From Callipepla californica brunnescens (taxonomy: Eukaryota; Chordata; Aves; Galliformes; Odontophoridae): a stretch of 64,000 bases of DNA. This document shows, one piece after another, positions 15,736 through 28,702 of this stretch (positions are counted from its first letter, which is position 1; every line of letters starts with the position of its first letter). The DNA lies in NCBI GenBank assembly GCA_023055505.1, contig JALIRH010000018.1, positions 12,632,146 to 12,696,145 of the forward strand, given 5' to 3'. The notes under the pieces were generated by a model. It made no database searches. It saw only the letters and a program-made list of their open reading frames with translations, and was not told the origin of the DNA. The translations under genes were made by a program, and so were the position numbers.

Positions 15736-18179
15736 TTATAGGTAGATAATGATTTCTGTCTATGGTTTCTTATTTCAGACTTGTCACAAAAGCTCAAGGG
15801 AAGTACACCTCTTCTTCAGTGCTAAAACAATCTGTTGTTTTTGAGACCAGTGTCAATGCCATTATTATTCATCAGTTAGCAAAAGGAATGCTTTGCAGCT
15901 GTTGTCCTATATACAGAGAATTTTTTTCACTTGGTGGAAAAAAAGCAGCTGTTTATATTTGCCTTGTGCTGTGAAGACAGTTTTGAAGCTCAAGGGGTTT
16001 TTTGTTGATTTATAAGGTAGCTTCCAGCACAGTACTAGTGCTGTTGTGTTAAAAGTTCCATGAAATGTGTTGCAGATTGAACAGTTGTATCAAAGTCATT
16101 TGGCTTTTGAGCAAGAAAAATTTTCATGTCTAATCTCATGTTGTGATACAGTTCAAATGCACTTTCAGCAATACCACCTTTACATCTTTATATAGCCAAA
16201 TGTTATTTAAAAGAATAATTGAAGGATAACATAATAATTTAGGATTTTCTAATTAGGAAAGCACAGAGCAAACTTTAAAATGCACAGATACATAGAAATA
16301 TACACAAGTTCCTTATTCTTCACTTCACACCTTGGGAGCATATAGAATGTTTGGAGATGGAGGAAAAAATATCCTGTATTACATATCAGTCTGCTTACTG
16401 CAGCAGGCATCTTTGTGCTTAGTTCAAAGGTCTAATTCTAATTGGTTTATATAATTCATTAATACAGGGTAACAGATAAAAAATTGGAAGTTGAGTCTGC
16501 TGTTTGTCACTTGGGTTTTGAGAATGTGAAGAATGTTAAACAAGTAAAAAAGAAAGTTAATAGGTTATATGAGTGTCTGGTTTGCAAAAATTGTACATGT
16601 TTAAGTATATCCATTTTCCTTGTTCTTTTATATCAAAACTGTAATTTATAAAAATGTAAATATTTTTCCTAATATCCATATGCTCTTCAGTTTCACTAGT
16701 GAGACTATTCAGTTTTTCATAATAACACCAAATAGTTTGGTTATAATTTTTCTGAGCTTCGAAGTATGACCCTTTTTCCCTTGCAAGTAACTAACTAAAT
16801 AAAGACAAATCTTAGTCACTCAGGCAAGAATTTGGTTATGTCTGTGACTGAATTTTAGAGTACTGAGAAGGAAATGAGAAAATGCTAATCCACTTCACCA
16901 TCAGCAAAATAATGAAGCATTTAGTACTTCTGGAAATAGTTACATGAAGGAAATAAAGTATGGTGTAGTTGAGGAATTATCTGGTTTGAATAATAGAAAA
17001 TTAAGGAAAGAACTTGAAATAAAGAAATGTTTTTGCCCTTATTTCTGCTACCAGTGACTTCTAAAACCATCAGCACTATATTTGTAGTGTGTAAATGTGC
17101 TTGCAGTTTAAGTCTTCTAAAAAGTAATTACATAGTGTTAGGGAGGTATGAAAACATTGTAAGTATTGAGGCTCTTGTAACAGTATTTAGGATTTTAAAT
17201 ACCAGCTGTATTAATTGTATCCATTTTTTATTTTGTAAACATTTTGATGTAGAAGCACAAGAGGAGTGTTGTGTTACAGAAGTGGAGGTGGGACAGATTA
17301 GTGAATGAATAGTGATTCCATTCCCCTAAAATATTTCCTGTGGTAATTTCTAAAATGATGACGTAAAACATCTTGGCACTTGGTCAAAGCTGAATGTGCC
17401 TGCTGTGTGGAAGTACCTTTACTCTGAACCTCTTGCTGTAATTGGGGTCTGTAGTGTACTGGTAAGGGAAGCACAGCAGAAAATTATCTCAGATCTTACT
17501 GTAGATGTAAGACTGGAAGCAGTCTCTCACAACTTTCTGGAGAATTCTATAGAAAATAAGTGTAGAATTGTAACTTGATTTCCTCATCATCCTGGAGAGA
17601 TTAAATCTCTGCTTTATTTGTCCCAGTTCACAAAAGAACTTTGAGAGACTTTTGGGTTCTGAACAGTCTGTCTCCTTCAGACTTTCTCTAACAAAGCCTA
17701 CATTAAAGCTGAAGAAGTTCAATAAATAACTGAACTGGACAAACTGTTTGTATGAGGGGCTTTTGACAGTTTGGATAGAAACAAGGCAGTGGTTATAGGA
17801 CAAAATAAAAAATGGGGATGTTCTGGAAAGTACAGCCTTGGTTTTTGTAGGAAGCAAAGCTTTTTTTTCTTTAACATTGAAAGTTTCTTTTATGATTTTT
17901 TAAAGTGTATAAATGTAACAGCTCTCTTGTAACAAATAAATGTTAAATCTGTGTGTACAAATTTTATTTTTTCTTTCAGTTGCGGTGTCAATATGGCTTG
18001 ATAATTTTTTTTATCCAGTTAGTGTTTGACTGATGATGCCCTACTAAAAAGAACCATGTAATCAGTTTTTCCTTTGGGAGAATAATACAACATTGTGATA
18101 TTTGCAAGACTCTTATTTTTTTTTCTTTCCTTAGCCCTACTAATACTTTCCTAACCTCTAATTTATTGTATTAAAATAG

Positions 18180-18275
18180 GTTTCCTCCATTTTTTGATGA
18201 CAATCCATTTGGTATATATCAGAAGATTCTTGCTGGCAAAATAGATTTCCCACGGCACTTGGATTTATATGTAAA
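18180..18275 (+). CDS. PRKX: PRKX coding exon 5: C-lobe FPPFFDDNPFGIYQKIL
   Basis: The exon encodes human residues 241-271 plus split codons 240 and 272. It carries the C-lobe sequence FPPFFDDNPFGIYQKIL followed by KIDFPRHLDLY, the region after helix F that shapes the substrate groove in PKA-like kinases. One difference from recalled human PRKX is seen near residue 270. The exon is 96 nt (32 codons) with the same phase at both ends. It is flanked by AAAATAG and GTAAGT. The shift to AAAATAGG|T would break the Gly codon arithmetic, so the boundary is fixed at 18180. Confidence 0.95.
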
Positions 18276-21200
18276 GTAAGTCTGTGACTCCCAGCCATGT
18301 CTTTTATGTTCTAAGTACCTCCTGAGCATTCTTTCTGAAAGGAAATTCATAGAAAACTCTAATTTTCTGGAACACTAATTTGGAAAATATTTTAAATTAC
18401 TTTTATTCTCGCACTCAAAGTAAAATTCTGTGTCTGATAGATTTCAGGCAAGGAGATACAGTTGTAATATACTATCTGCCTCTCATACTTCTCTGCATGT
18501 TTGGAATATTAAATGCCTTTCCACTTGCTGCAAAGCTTATTGATGCTAGCATGGCGTGGGTGAGGAAGAAAAAAGAACAATGAAGGGATACTTTAGCATG
18601 GATAAAAATTAGGGGAGCAGGAGGAGGGACACCGTTCTGTTCTTTCATGTAAGTATGACTTAAATCACTCTTGACATAACTACTTGAACTCTGGTATTTC
18701 TAAAGTTCCAGTGTAAAATGGCACTTCAGATAGTAGAGTCTCAGTTCCATATGCAATCCAAATATTCATGTCTGCTTTCTCTTCATAATATATTTCAGTC
18801 ATTACAGATATGTAGCTTCTTCCTCCTATTCCAAAATTCCTTCATTGAAAGTTCTGTCACTGAAATAACTGCCAGTAAATTTTAGCAGCTCTAATGTGCA
18901 GTTGTAAGCATGAGGATGTAGAGATAATTACGTGAGTGTGGGGAAGGAGTTATTCTTACATACCCAAGTTAATCTTCCAAGGTATTTTGAAGTGACCTGC
19001 AGAAATGGCATTTACTTTATGTTAACATAGCTTGATAGATAAAATGCTGTGTGGCTAATATAACAATATCTGCCCAACTCTTACATGACATTCATGTATT
19101 CTCCTGCAGAGCAGGATATATTTTTAAGCCTTCTCTGAATCATCAGATTCACTGAATCAAATCTATGTCAGATTATGCTCATTAGTGTCTCTCGTTTGTG
19201 TCTGTTCTTAAGAGTGTTTCCTCACTATCTTGAAGCAGTTCCTAACTAGGGTAGTCTCCTCCAGTCTTCCTAATGCAGTCTATCTTAGGAAGGTGAGTGT
19301 GCATATGGAAGCATGACCAGAGGTGAATAGCTCAAATTAGGATATTTAGGTAGGTTGTGTTACCTCTACTATCCAGAAGGCACTGTACTGTCCAGAAGAT
19401 GCTATAAGTTTCCTAGTTATGTTATTAAGCATGCATATGCAGGTTTTGCTCCACAGTCTAGACATGAATTGCAGGATACATTAATCAGCATACTTGTTGA
19501 TACACCTCTGTGCCAGTTTTTGTTATCCAGATGTTCTCTCAGCTTGTGCTTGGCAGTTCATTCCCATTACATTCTTGCCTTTAAGGGGTCTTGTGGGATT
19601 CTGGTTTGGGCTTTCTTCCTTTCACAGTTTAGTTTTGAGTGATCTCATCCATTGACTTCACCTGCTTTCCTGCACCAAGTTTTTAGCATAATTTATGTCT
19701 CTTGTTGCAGCAACTTCCCTTTTTTAAAAAAAACCTTAATATGCAGAATGGGTAGTCTGACATCTTTGCACCATTTTCTTAAAGAACTTGTGAATATTGT
19801 TTTCTTCTAGTAAGACAATGTTCTTTTTTACTTAAATCCCTTTTGCTTTCATTAGCTTCTTCCTAGCAGTTGCTGTCTCATCAAGAATGAGGACTGTCTT
19901 GTGTCCTGTCTGTCACATCCTCGCTACATTCAAAGTATTGATGTTGCACAGTGGAACAAACTGTACTACTGATGTAACAGCGGAACTATAACTTTTTGCT
20001 GTTAGGCAGCAAAACTGTCTGATTGAGTCCTTGGAAAACTTCCCTACGTAGATGTACTACATGAATTTAGTGACTGACATCTTGTTACCCCCACCTTTTC
20101 CTTTCCACATATGGTATTGCCTGAGCATGTACATGTTACTATTTTAATTTCTGCCTGTTCTGTTTTCCGTCTTGCTGCATGATGTTCACTATATCTTGCA
20201 CAGCTTTTAGATCTGCTACTCCTTCTGGCCTGAGATAGCCTCTTTTCACATTGCTTTCTACTGTATCTCTTCTAACCTTCCTGCTGTTTGATTACGTTTT
20301 CTGCAAGTCCTTTGTCTTCTCTACCTGGAGTTCTTGATGCATTGGGTCATTAGTGTAGATGTCTTCTGCAGAGTAACTTCAGAAGATAAATAATAAATTA
20401 ACCAACTAGAGATTCTGAAACTAGAATGTCATCAGATCTTCGTGTTACTTCACTTACGCTTTACCAGGAGTACAAATTGCATTCTATGTTTGGCCACTCG
20501 TGAGTTTGTAGTTTATTTCTTTACGTTTTTCTTCTGTTTTTGTAAACTTTTCTTGCAATGACAATTCTGGAAAATGCCAAGTGGAGCTTCAGTGCTACAG
20601 CAATTTAATGATTGGTTATCTGGAATGATCTTGATGTAGTATCTCATTCTCCATTTACATGCAGCAGCATATTGACTGATTTTAATGTGATAATTTCTCA
20701 GTTGTTCTTGAGAAACTGCAAAGTGAAGAAACACTCAACTGTTGCTTGATTCAGATTACTAGGTTATTTGTTCTACCGAATGCAGCATTTGTTCATTTTT
20801 CATGACAACACACATCACTGAGTTTAGCTATGCTTTTCTAATACAAGTTTTTGAAGCTAACAGTGAAAGATCCTTTGAATGTTCTCGAGTTATACTGGAA
20901 GAACAAACTCCACAATTTCACTCTGGCCGTATATCCTGTGTCTCTTGTTTTGTTTTTCTGGATTCCTTTTTGGTTCTACTTCAGCTGAAAAGATTATTTA
21001 TAGCCACTTTCATAGCCTTCTCTGTGAAGAACTGGAAGGAAATATTTCACTGCAGGTCACTGTAAAAGAAAGGAGTCAATTGCGTTACTTAATCCAATCC
21101 AAACATTGACTGTCTGAAACTATCGTGAGAGTTGAAAAAATGATTTCTGCATTGACTTCTTTATTCTCCTTTTGTCTGGCAATTGAATATTTTTCCAGTT

Positions 21201-22178
21201 TAGTTTTAGAACTGTATCTTGCCAAATACAACAGCTTTTGAAACAGTTCAACACATTCAATGTGAGTTTGTCTATTCTTTTTGCATACGCTTTTGTGATT
21301 CCAAGGATACATGACACAATATTGTTTTTGTTTTGGAATAGTAGGATGCAAGGAGACAGGTATGCCATGTTTGCCTCTTTTTTTTCTGTAAGTCATCTTG
21401 CTTAAGCTTCTGCAAGGTTAAAGAGTCTACATTGGCCATATTCTCTAGATCTTTAGCATTTCATGCAGCATTGGAACTTTCAAATCTGTTGAGACTGTAG
21501 AAACGAGAGGTGGATAAACTGTTCTTTCATTGTGAGTTTATGAATGCAGAATGATATCGTGCTGTGCCCAACTTGTAAGTAATTAAGTGAACTCAATAAG
21601 TTATGCTCACTTTGTTTTATGTTATTTGGCACTTAAAATGTGCTTTGCTCTTAAAACACGAGTCCTTTCTGTCTCTGAATGTATGAAGGTTGATGTAGCT
21701 TTATGAAGAGTTGTTCTGTGTTCTAGAATCACAGAGGAAGCTTGTCATTTTCACTGAAATGAAAGCTTGCAGATCTTACTACCTTTATGAAGATGAGTAG
21801 CTCTTCTGTGGTTTCCTTGAATATTTAGCTGTCTCAGAATTTAAAATTTGAATGTATGAAATTGAGGGTGGGGCTTTATCTGTATTTTATGTATAAATTA
21901 GGCTTGTGTTCTGCCAAATAGGCGATCAATTTTGAGATGCAGAATGTCCAGCAAAGTACAGTGATGCAAAGAAAGATCTAGCACTGCTTGGAGAGAAGAA
22001 AAGAAGAGAAAAAAAGATAATGTTTCTTAACTTTTCTGAAATGCAATATAAATGAATGGGTAAATTATACACAGTATTAACTAGCCAAAGCGAAGCATGC
22101 TGATTATTTATAGCATTTGTATGACAGTCAAATATATAGTGCTTCTGTTGAACAGAGAATATATATTCTTTATTGCAG
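18276..22178 (+). other. PRKX intron 5 (3903 bp)
   Basis: GTAAGT donor and TTTATTGCAG acceptor. The interior is AT-rich with pyrimidine-rich stretches at about 19.3-20.3 kb. Overlapping ORFs at 20802-21109 (plus) and 21085-21396 (minus) show no recognisable domain. I see no CR1 or mariner end here; decayed older repeats may be present but cannot be named. Confidence 0.85.
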
Positions 22179-22236
22179 AGACCTTATTAAGAAGCTACTT
22201 GTGGTTGACAGGACAAGGCGATTAGGAAATATGAAG
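22179..22236 (+). CDS. PRKX: PRKX coding exon 6: DLIKKLLVVDRTRRLGNMK
   Basis: A short exon (58 nt) encoding human residues 273-291 after one base of codon 272. The product DLIKKLLVVDRTRRLGNMK carries the conserved helix H/I arginine region of AGC kinases (DRTRRLG). It brings the reading frame back to phase 0. The acceptor is TATTGCAG and the donor GTCAGT. Residues appear unchanged from recalled human PRKX except at the start of the helix. Confidence 0.95.
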
Positions 22237-23067
22237 GTCAGTATAAAATGTTGGATGTAGTGCACAAGGTGAAAGAATTCTACAGGAAAGATTTAGAATA
22301 GTTTTTGGTATTATAAGCATGAGTTTGAATTTCACATTTCCAAATGTGACTTCTCTTGTGCATTGAAAAGTTCCACTCTGTATTTCTGAAGGTTGCACTC
22401 ATGTTGCTATCCCCTTCTTCTCAAAAGTAAAAACAAAGAAAAACAGCAACAAAAAGGTTTTTTTTCCTTTATGTACGTAATTGAAACCAACCCAGCCAGG
22501 AGAAAGTAATCATTACAAGACACTAATACCTCTAACTATATATTGAAATGAAAACAAATTTTTTTTTATATATTTTTATAATAGTATTTAGGCCCTCCTG
22601 TTGTCAGTATTAAACATCTGTAATATTTGATAGAAGTATTTCCTAGCACTTATCTTCTTCTTTACATTCCACCAGACCACAATTAATTTTTTGATTAGTG
22701 TAAGAATTAGAAAGTAGGTCTGAATAGTTATTTTTTAAAGCTCTGGAGTAAATTGAAGTAAATAAAACTGCAGTGAATGGCATTGTAGATATTTTAAGTT
22801 TCATTTCCATCTCCCTTGTGTAAGAATGCTAAAAATAGTTAAATAAATCAGATAAATTTGCTGGAACTCAGGATCTTCTAGGGAAATAACACATGTAACT
22901 TCATCCTGTAGCATCTTATATTGACTATCTCCTGATTAAAAAAAAAAAAACGATATAAGGTTAAATAAACCATTAGTTTGCTTGGATGGCATAGTTCTTA
23001 TGATGAAATATGTGTATTGGCATTCATATTGTTTATTAAATGTTTTGTTTTTCTTTGTTTTTTAAAG
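22237..23067 (+). other. PRKX intron 6 (831 bp)
   Basis: A short intron with GTCAGT donor and TTTTTTAAAG acceptor preceded by a T-rich tract. It includes a run of A near 22938-22950 and T/A-rich low complexity near 22560. No gene or transposon seen. Confidence 0.9.
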
Positions 23068-23145
23068 AATGGAGCAGATGATGTGAAGAGACATCGATGG
23101 TTCAGGTCTATAGACTGGGATGCTGTACCTCAAAGGAGACTAAAG
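23068..23145 (+). CDS. PRKX: PRKX coding exon 7: end of the kinase C-lobe
   Basis: The exon encodes human residues 292-317 in phase 0: NGADDVKRHRWFRSIDW followed by DAVPQRRLK. The HRWF motif and following Trp mark the end of the catalytic core and the start of the AGC C-terminal tail. The length is 78 nt (26 codons). The acceptor is TTTAAAG and the donor AAG|GTACCT, weaker than the GTAAGT donors used by the earlier exons. Without splicing the frame stays open until 23361 (see findings). I treat splicing to exon 8 as the main form because exon 8 supplies the conserved FKNF tail. Confidence 0.95.
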
Positions 23146-26100
23146 GTACCTGCTGAAAAATACTATGTAGGACATGACAATGAGAACTTATTGTTCATTT
23201 GTCTGTTGATAATATGTTGCTGTGTGTGTATGTTTTCATGTATGTATGAGTATTTGTATCCATCAATAATTATATATATTTTTTTCCTTTTGCACTGCAA
23301 AGTTAATTTATTTGAATGTCTCTTCACATTTTGTGCAGTATACTTATGGATAGTGAATTAAGAAAAGCCCGCTTTGTTTTGCTGAAGGTGATTAACATTA
23401 CGTACAAAAAGCTTCAGTTTTCATTTATAGGTCTTTGTAAGTAACTATTATTTTAGGGTTGAAAGTGTGTTGGTGTGGGGCTCTTTTTGTTTGCGTTTTT
23501 GTCATCTTGTATCTGTGGGAATATTTTACTCTGGGCTTTAAATTTTTCTGCCAAGTTCAACTCAGGTGAATGCCTTAATAAAATGTAAAGCATATGGGAG
23601 TAGGCGGAAAAGGAAAGGTGAGAGAAAAGTATTTATGAATGTAATTCTAACCTAAGTTTTAACAGCTCTGAATTCTAGTATTATATGAGGGCAGATGTTT
23701 GCAAAAACTATCAGCATTGTAGAATGCTTTTTTAAGGACTTTGGAAGTAAACACTTCTTCCTTTCCTCAAAGTGCTAACTAGAACAATTTCTCACAGAAG
23801 TGATTTTCAGTACCATAGATTGCCACCTGCAGTCACTCGAGTACTAATTAAATGTTTGAATTCACTTTTATTTGCATGATTTTTTACAGTGAATTTCTAA
23901 CTAGGTAATTAGGGTAAAAAAAAAAGAGGTGAAAATGTTCATCAGGTATCCTTGTAAACAACATCCTAAAGTAATGCTGTAGGTGAATTTTTTTATCTTG
24001 TTCTATGTTGTGATTACAACACCCAGTTGATGATTTATCTAGAGGTGCTGTAACAAAAGCACATTTTTCATATTACATAAGTTCTGATCACACAGATTGG
24101 AATATAACATTGTGATAGAAATTTCAACTCTGGTTTACAACCATCTACTGTGGTACTAAATAAATAGCAAGTAGTATTAAAGAAGTGAATGTTCGTCTCA
24201 GATCCAAACCCCCTTTATGCAACATTGTTATTAAAAAAAAAAAAAAACAATTCACTGGTATTCAGGTGGTGAATTTGAAATTTTGTTTCTTATTCTTAGT
24301 GATGATTGCATTGAACTTCAAAAGATGAGGAACAGATTCTACTTAATTATTCTTCAGAGCAAAGACATAAATTGGGTCAGAAAGTTGCTTTCTGATTCTG
24401 CTTCTAACTATTTTCATAGTCAGTTTTTTTTATACTGATGAAGAGATGGAAAGTATTATACAATAGATACATTTTCCCTCTAACAAATTTGAGTTTTTCT
24501 GTTTTTACAAGCAAAACATTGAAACATAGTCCTGAAAAGATCTTAATTGTCAATATTTTGAAAATACTGTTAAATGCTGGGAGAGAGAACATGATTTTCT
24601 TAATGTTAAATCCTCTCTTTCTCTCTCTTTTACTTAACAAAACTTATTTCCCTGATAGTTTGCTTCTAGCAACACAGGGCTCTCAGGCAATCCCTCTACT
24701 GGAGTAAATAGCTCCGATTTTTCTTGAAGTTCCATTTTCTATGAGCCTTGAGGCTCTCTGACATTCTGAAAGCAGTATCAGGATAAAGTAGGTTTTAGGC
24801 CAGGCTACATCTTCCTTTGACTCTAGCAATACCATTTTGGATGTCTTCAGTCAGTTTGGGTAGCCATTACTGTGTGGGAGGTTTCCTGTGTACATTTTCA
24901 AGTTGTTCTTCCAGTTTGGGAATGCTGGAGGATTGTGATTATGAAAGGATATGACCTGTCCTATATACCTGTGTCCTCCACACGGAATTCTCCAGAACTC
25001 CATTAAACATAAAGCACAGAAGCTGAGCTTCTGAAGCAAAGCAGATTGTGCCCGTCTTCATTATAATGTGCGCAGTATCTGGTGACTGCCATGTTGCTGA
25101 AACAAGGCTTTGTTTTTGACTCGTGTGGATGTTCTGTCTGTAAGGACTTTCCTTCTGGGAACTTGCTAATGCCATTTTTCAAAGCCTAAAATTTCAGATT
25201 AGATCTCAGAGCCAGAAGCCTTTATGAAGAAATGGAGAATGACACTGCACTTGGTAGTTCTTTTTGTGCTTCAGGTTTCTTTGGCCTATTTGGTGTCCTT
25301 GAGTTTTTCTCAACCTAGAGCAGTATGTTTGGTATGCTGATACTTAAGGTCTCTATATCACTAAGCAGGGGATAGAAATGAAAGTCACTTGAGTAAGGAA
25401 ATGTTTTTTACCTGTAATTGAATAAGTATTTCAGAAAGGAGGTTTGTCTCAATCCTGTGGCCAGATGGGCAGAGTAATCTCAGTGTTAAACAGAAAGTAG
25501 GGGAAAACTACTGTGAACTGGAAATCCAAAGGATCCTGAGGAAAGAGGTAGAAAACAAATATTTTTTGTTACACTTCCAATTTCCATAAGATCCAAAGTT
25601 CCATTTGCGTTAAGATGCTTTTACAGACATCCTCATGAAATCAGGTTTTTTTACAGTGCAGCAGGTTCATTATTTGCTGCTTCAAAAAAGGCATAGTAGT
25701 GTGAGGCAGGAGAAGGTTAGTCATTTCAGCCTCTTCAAATACAACCAATCTGTTTTGAAAGCAATGAAAAGGCTTTTTTCCTTCAATTACAAAGCAATTA
25801 ACCTGTACTGTTCTCATGACTTTATCTTAGCTGAGAAGGATCTGATGGTGATTATCCTGCTGCTTACCAGTTAGCCAAAGGTTGAAGAATGAGGAATGAG
25901 GCAGAGTACTCTGTAAGAGAACATGCCTGGAAGCTTAACTGAAATAATGTTTTGCAGTAAATAACTTCCATTTGCAAAGTAGCTAGATCTTGAATGCTAA
26001 ACAAATACGTATCTGTGTTATAAGTGTTTTTTAACTTCAGACAAAGCTTTGGTACATCATGTATATGTTGCTGTAATCTTTTATTTCTCAATGTTAGTCA

Positions 26101-26242
26101 ATATTTGTGAGAAAGGTGAATTTCTGTAAATGTGTTTTTTGTTGTTTTTTTTTTAATTTTCCACAGAATTTATGTTTTAATATGATGGAGAGAGGCAGAT
26201 TGATAAACCGTACTAACTTTTTTCTGTTCTTATTATGACTAG
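23146..26242 (+). other. PRKX intron 7 (3097 bp)
   Basis: GTACCT donor; the acceptor is TATTATGACTAG with a T-rich tract upstream (about 26140-26230). It contains an A15 run at 24233-24247. An ORF at 24939-25175 on the minus strand has no recognisable domain. The first 216 bases are open in the PRKX frame. No transposon end is recognisable. Confidence 0.88.
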
Positions 26243-26391
26243 CCTCCTATAGTGCCGAAAGTATCCAATGACGGAGATACTTCCAATTTTGAAGCTTATC
26301 CTGAAGATGACTGGAACAAAATGCCTCCAGTACCCCCTAAAGATCTAGAAATTTTCAAGAACTTCTGAATGCGACATCTACACTGGACAAG
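26243..26391 (+). CDS. PRKX: PRKX coding exon 8: C-terminal tail and stop (CDS ends 26368)
   Basis: The exon encodes human residues 318-358: it begins PPIVPKV, includes DGDTSNFE and ends KDLEIFKNF with stop TGA at 26366-26368. The terminal FKNF is the FxxF hydrophobic motif that in PKA-type kinases folds back onto the N-lobe. The middle of the tail (around residues 324-349) holds most of the differences from recalled human PRKX, as expected for a flexible linker. The exon continues 23 nt beyond the stop to a good donor, CAAG|GTATGT, at 26391/26392, so the stop is not in the last exon. Confidence 0.95.
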
Positions 26392-26860
26392 GTATGTTTA
26401 TAGGTTAGAAATACACTTCAGAAGATCACAAGTCAGTGAATGAAGGCCTTATGAAGAAACTGCTTCTGATTCATAAGAGTAGTTATTTCTTCCATACAAC
26501 TCTTAAAACCAACATGAATTGGGTACAGCAGGATATGGTATAAAGTAAAATTGAAATAATGTATTGTAAAGTAGGCGTACTGAATGATAGTTAATTTATG
26601 CCAAAGACTTCATTCTGTAGTTATCCATGCATATTTAAATCTTTCAGTCTTTTTAAATAGAGTGTGAAAAGCAAATATCTAGATTGATTTCACAAATAAC
26701 ATTCATTTCTTAATTCTAAGATTTTTTTTTTTATTAAGAGTAAGCGCTTTAGTTTGGGGAACAAGATTGTCAGTTTAATTCTGTACCTTGAATTATGTTT
26801 TAGAACTGTGAAAGACTGAAAATTAACATTAATTTTTTTTTTAATTATTTTTTGCCTTAG
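26392..26860 (+). other. PRKX intron 8, within the 3' UTR (469 bp)
   Basis: The donor is GTATGT and the acceptor a long T-rich tract ending TTTGCCTTAG. I infer this intron from the quality of both sites and from recollection that human PRKX has nine exons with the stop in exon 8. It interrupts only untranslated sequence. An unspliced form would not change the protein. Confidence 0.75.
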
Positions 26861-27417
26861 AAACTGGAAAGAAACTGAAGAGCAAGTCTGAAGAAAAATT
26901 AATACATAAATGAAGACTTTCTTTGTGGATGAGAATTATACTGCATTCAGATATGCAAATGAGAATATAATTAATATCTAAGGAGTTGGAGGCAGACAAG
27001 AATCAGTTTTAGCTGTAAACACTTGGCATTGGTTTAGTAAATTGTAATATTGGCAGTCTACTCCAAAGTAGACTTGACTAAAGTGATATATTTTAGGATT
27101 TTTTTTTTTTAACTTATGGTTTAGTTAAGTTTCCTGCTATTCCCAGATCCTTTTTGCATAATTAACTCATAGATTTAATTTTATAAGTTTATACTAAACT
27201 TGTGTAATTAAAAGCACAAATTAGTATATATGTATATAATGAATACAGTACAACTAAAGCACAGGAACTGTGCAAAGATGTAAATTTTTGTACTTTGCAG
27301 AGTCTATGATTTTTATTTTTCAAATAATGTTTTTCAAGAAGTTCTCTAGGGATAAAAATCTTAAAAGGATAAATGAGTTTTTCATCATCTTATATGCATT
27401 TTATAATTCTTTGTAAA

Positions 27418-27423
27418 AATAAA
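27418..27423 (+). terminator. Candidate proximal polyadenylation signal AATAAA
   Basis: AATAAA in an A-rich context about 0.55 kb into exon 9. Use would give a short 3' UTR. The downstream GU element is weak. Confidence 0.4.
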
Positions 27424-28521
27424 AAATAATTAAATGAGATTTGTACCTACAATTTCCAATGCCTCATACTTGCAACCATAGTACTTGAAAGCAGAAAGAC
27501 AAGGGCATGTTTTATTGTTGATGAAGATGCATACTGATGGTTAATTTATGAGATTCTGTTATGCTGATGTCTCTACAGATGAGGATATTGATGATGCACT
27601 GTCTGAAATGTGATTCTGCTTGTGACAACTCTCTGTAAACACTCAATTCAGTGCTTACTGGTGCAGGGGCTATAACTGGCTCTTGCAGGAGCTGTTTTAA
27701 GCTCGCTGTCTTCTCTAAATTTAAAGCATGAGCCATAACAGACTTTTTTCATTATTGACATAGTTGTTGTCGAATACTTGGCACTTCTGAATATCAGAGG
27801 GAACACTAAATGTATGTTAGAACCTGATTTTTCTGCTCCTGCTTTTGGAAATAGCCTGAAGTCTCCACTGCCAGGAATTCCATGTGTACAAGCCTTAGAT
27901 CTAAGGAATTTCTTTTTAAGCTGTATAACAGCTTTCTAACATCTTAAATACACTGAATTTAGGAAGTGTTGGCAACACTGTTTCATTTTAAGTAGCACCA
28001 AGTATCAGTATGTGCATATGTATTTATCTTCATATATGAGTACACATGAACACAAAGGTAGATTGTATACGATTCAGCATTGTTTCAGTCTTTCTCGTCT
28101 TTCATATTGTGATACTTGTTTTCATCCAGGGGAAAATAAGTGGTTTGATTTCAAAAAGTAAATATATCATTTTACTTTTTTTGGTTTGGGATAACTTTTA
28201 GGGAAATGGTAATATTTAGACCATAAGTTTTTGTTTGTTTCAAAAGCACATCAGCTTATTGAAATTGTACTGATGGCTCTACATAAATATATCTCTATAG
28301 ATCTTACAGACTTGATTTCCCTACGAAGATTTCTCCATGGTTTTTGGTTTTGTATTTTATAATCTAAAATAACATAAAAAATGTAGGCCAAAGATTCATT
28401 TTTCTGAACTAAACTCTGTGCACTTATTATGCAGGCATTCTAGAAATTGCAAATTCAATTACGATCTTTGTAGTTTTATGACAGATCTGCAGTCGATCTC
28501 TCCTGGTGGAAAAAATTACTC

Positions 28522-28527
<6 letters not shown>

Positions 28528-28557
<30 letters not shown>
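28528..28557 (+). repeat. Poly-T run of 30 bases in the PRKX 3' UTR
   Basis: An uninterrupted T30, so U30 in the transcript. It could bind poly-U-binding proteins, but is probably also length-polymorphic. Confidence 0.95.
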
Positions 28558-28560
<3 letters not shown>

Positions 28561-28696
28561 TCTGAACAATGCAGAGATGTGGTAAAATAGTAGATGTACT
28601 TCGAAAGCTTGCAACTTCTAGTTTATTAGATCTGTATCGTTATAAAACAAATTAATTTTTAGAGTCTGTATAACTTTTTGCAGAAATACAATATGT

Positions 28697-28702
28697 AATA
28701 AA
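28697..28702 (+). terminator. Candidate polyadenylation signal AATAAA (middle)
   Basis: ATGTAATAAAGTTATG context, followed within 20-45 bases by a T/GT-rich stretch. It lies just after the U30 tract. A plausible alternative 3' end. Confidence 0.45.

Noticed and set aside
22978..23361. 127-codon ORF as a separate gene
   Set aside because: It is PRKX exon 7 read through both intron edges; the conserved part ends at the donor at 23146.
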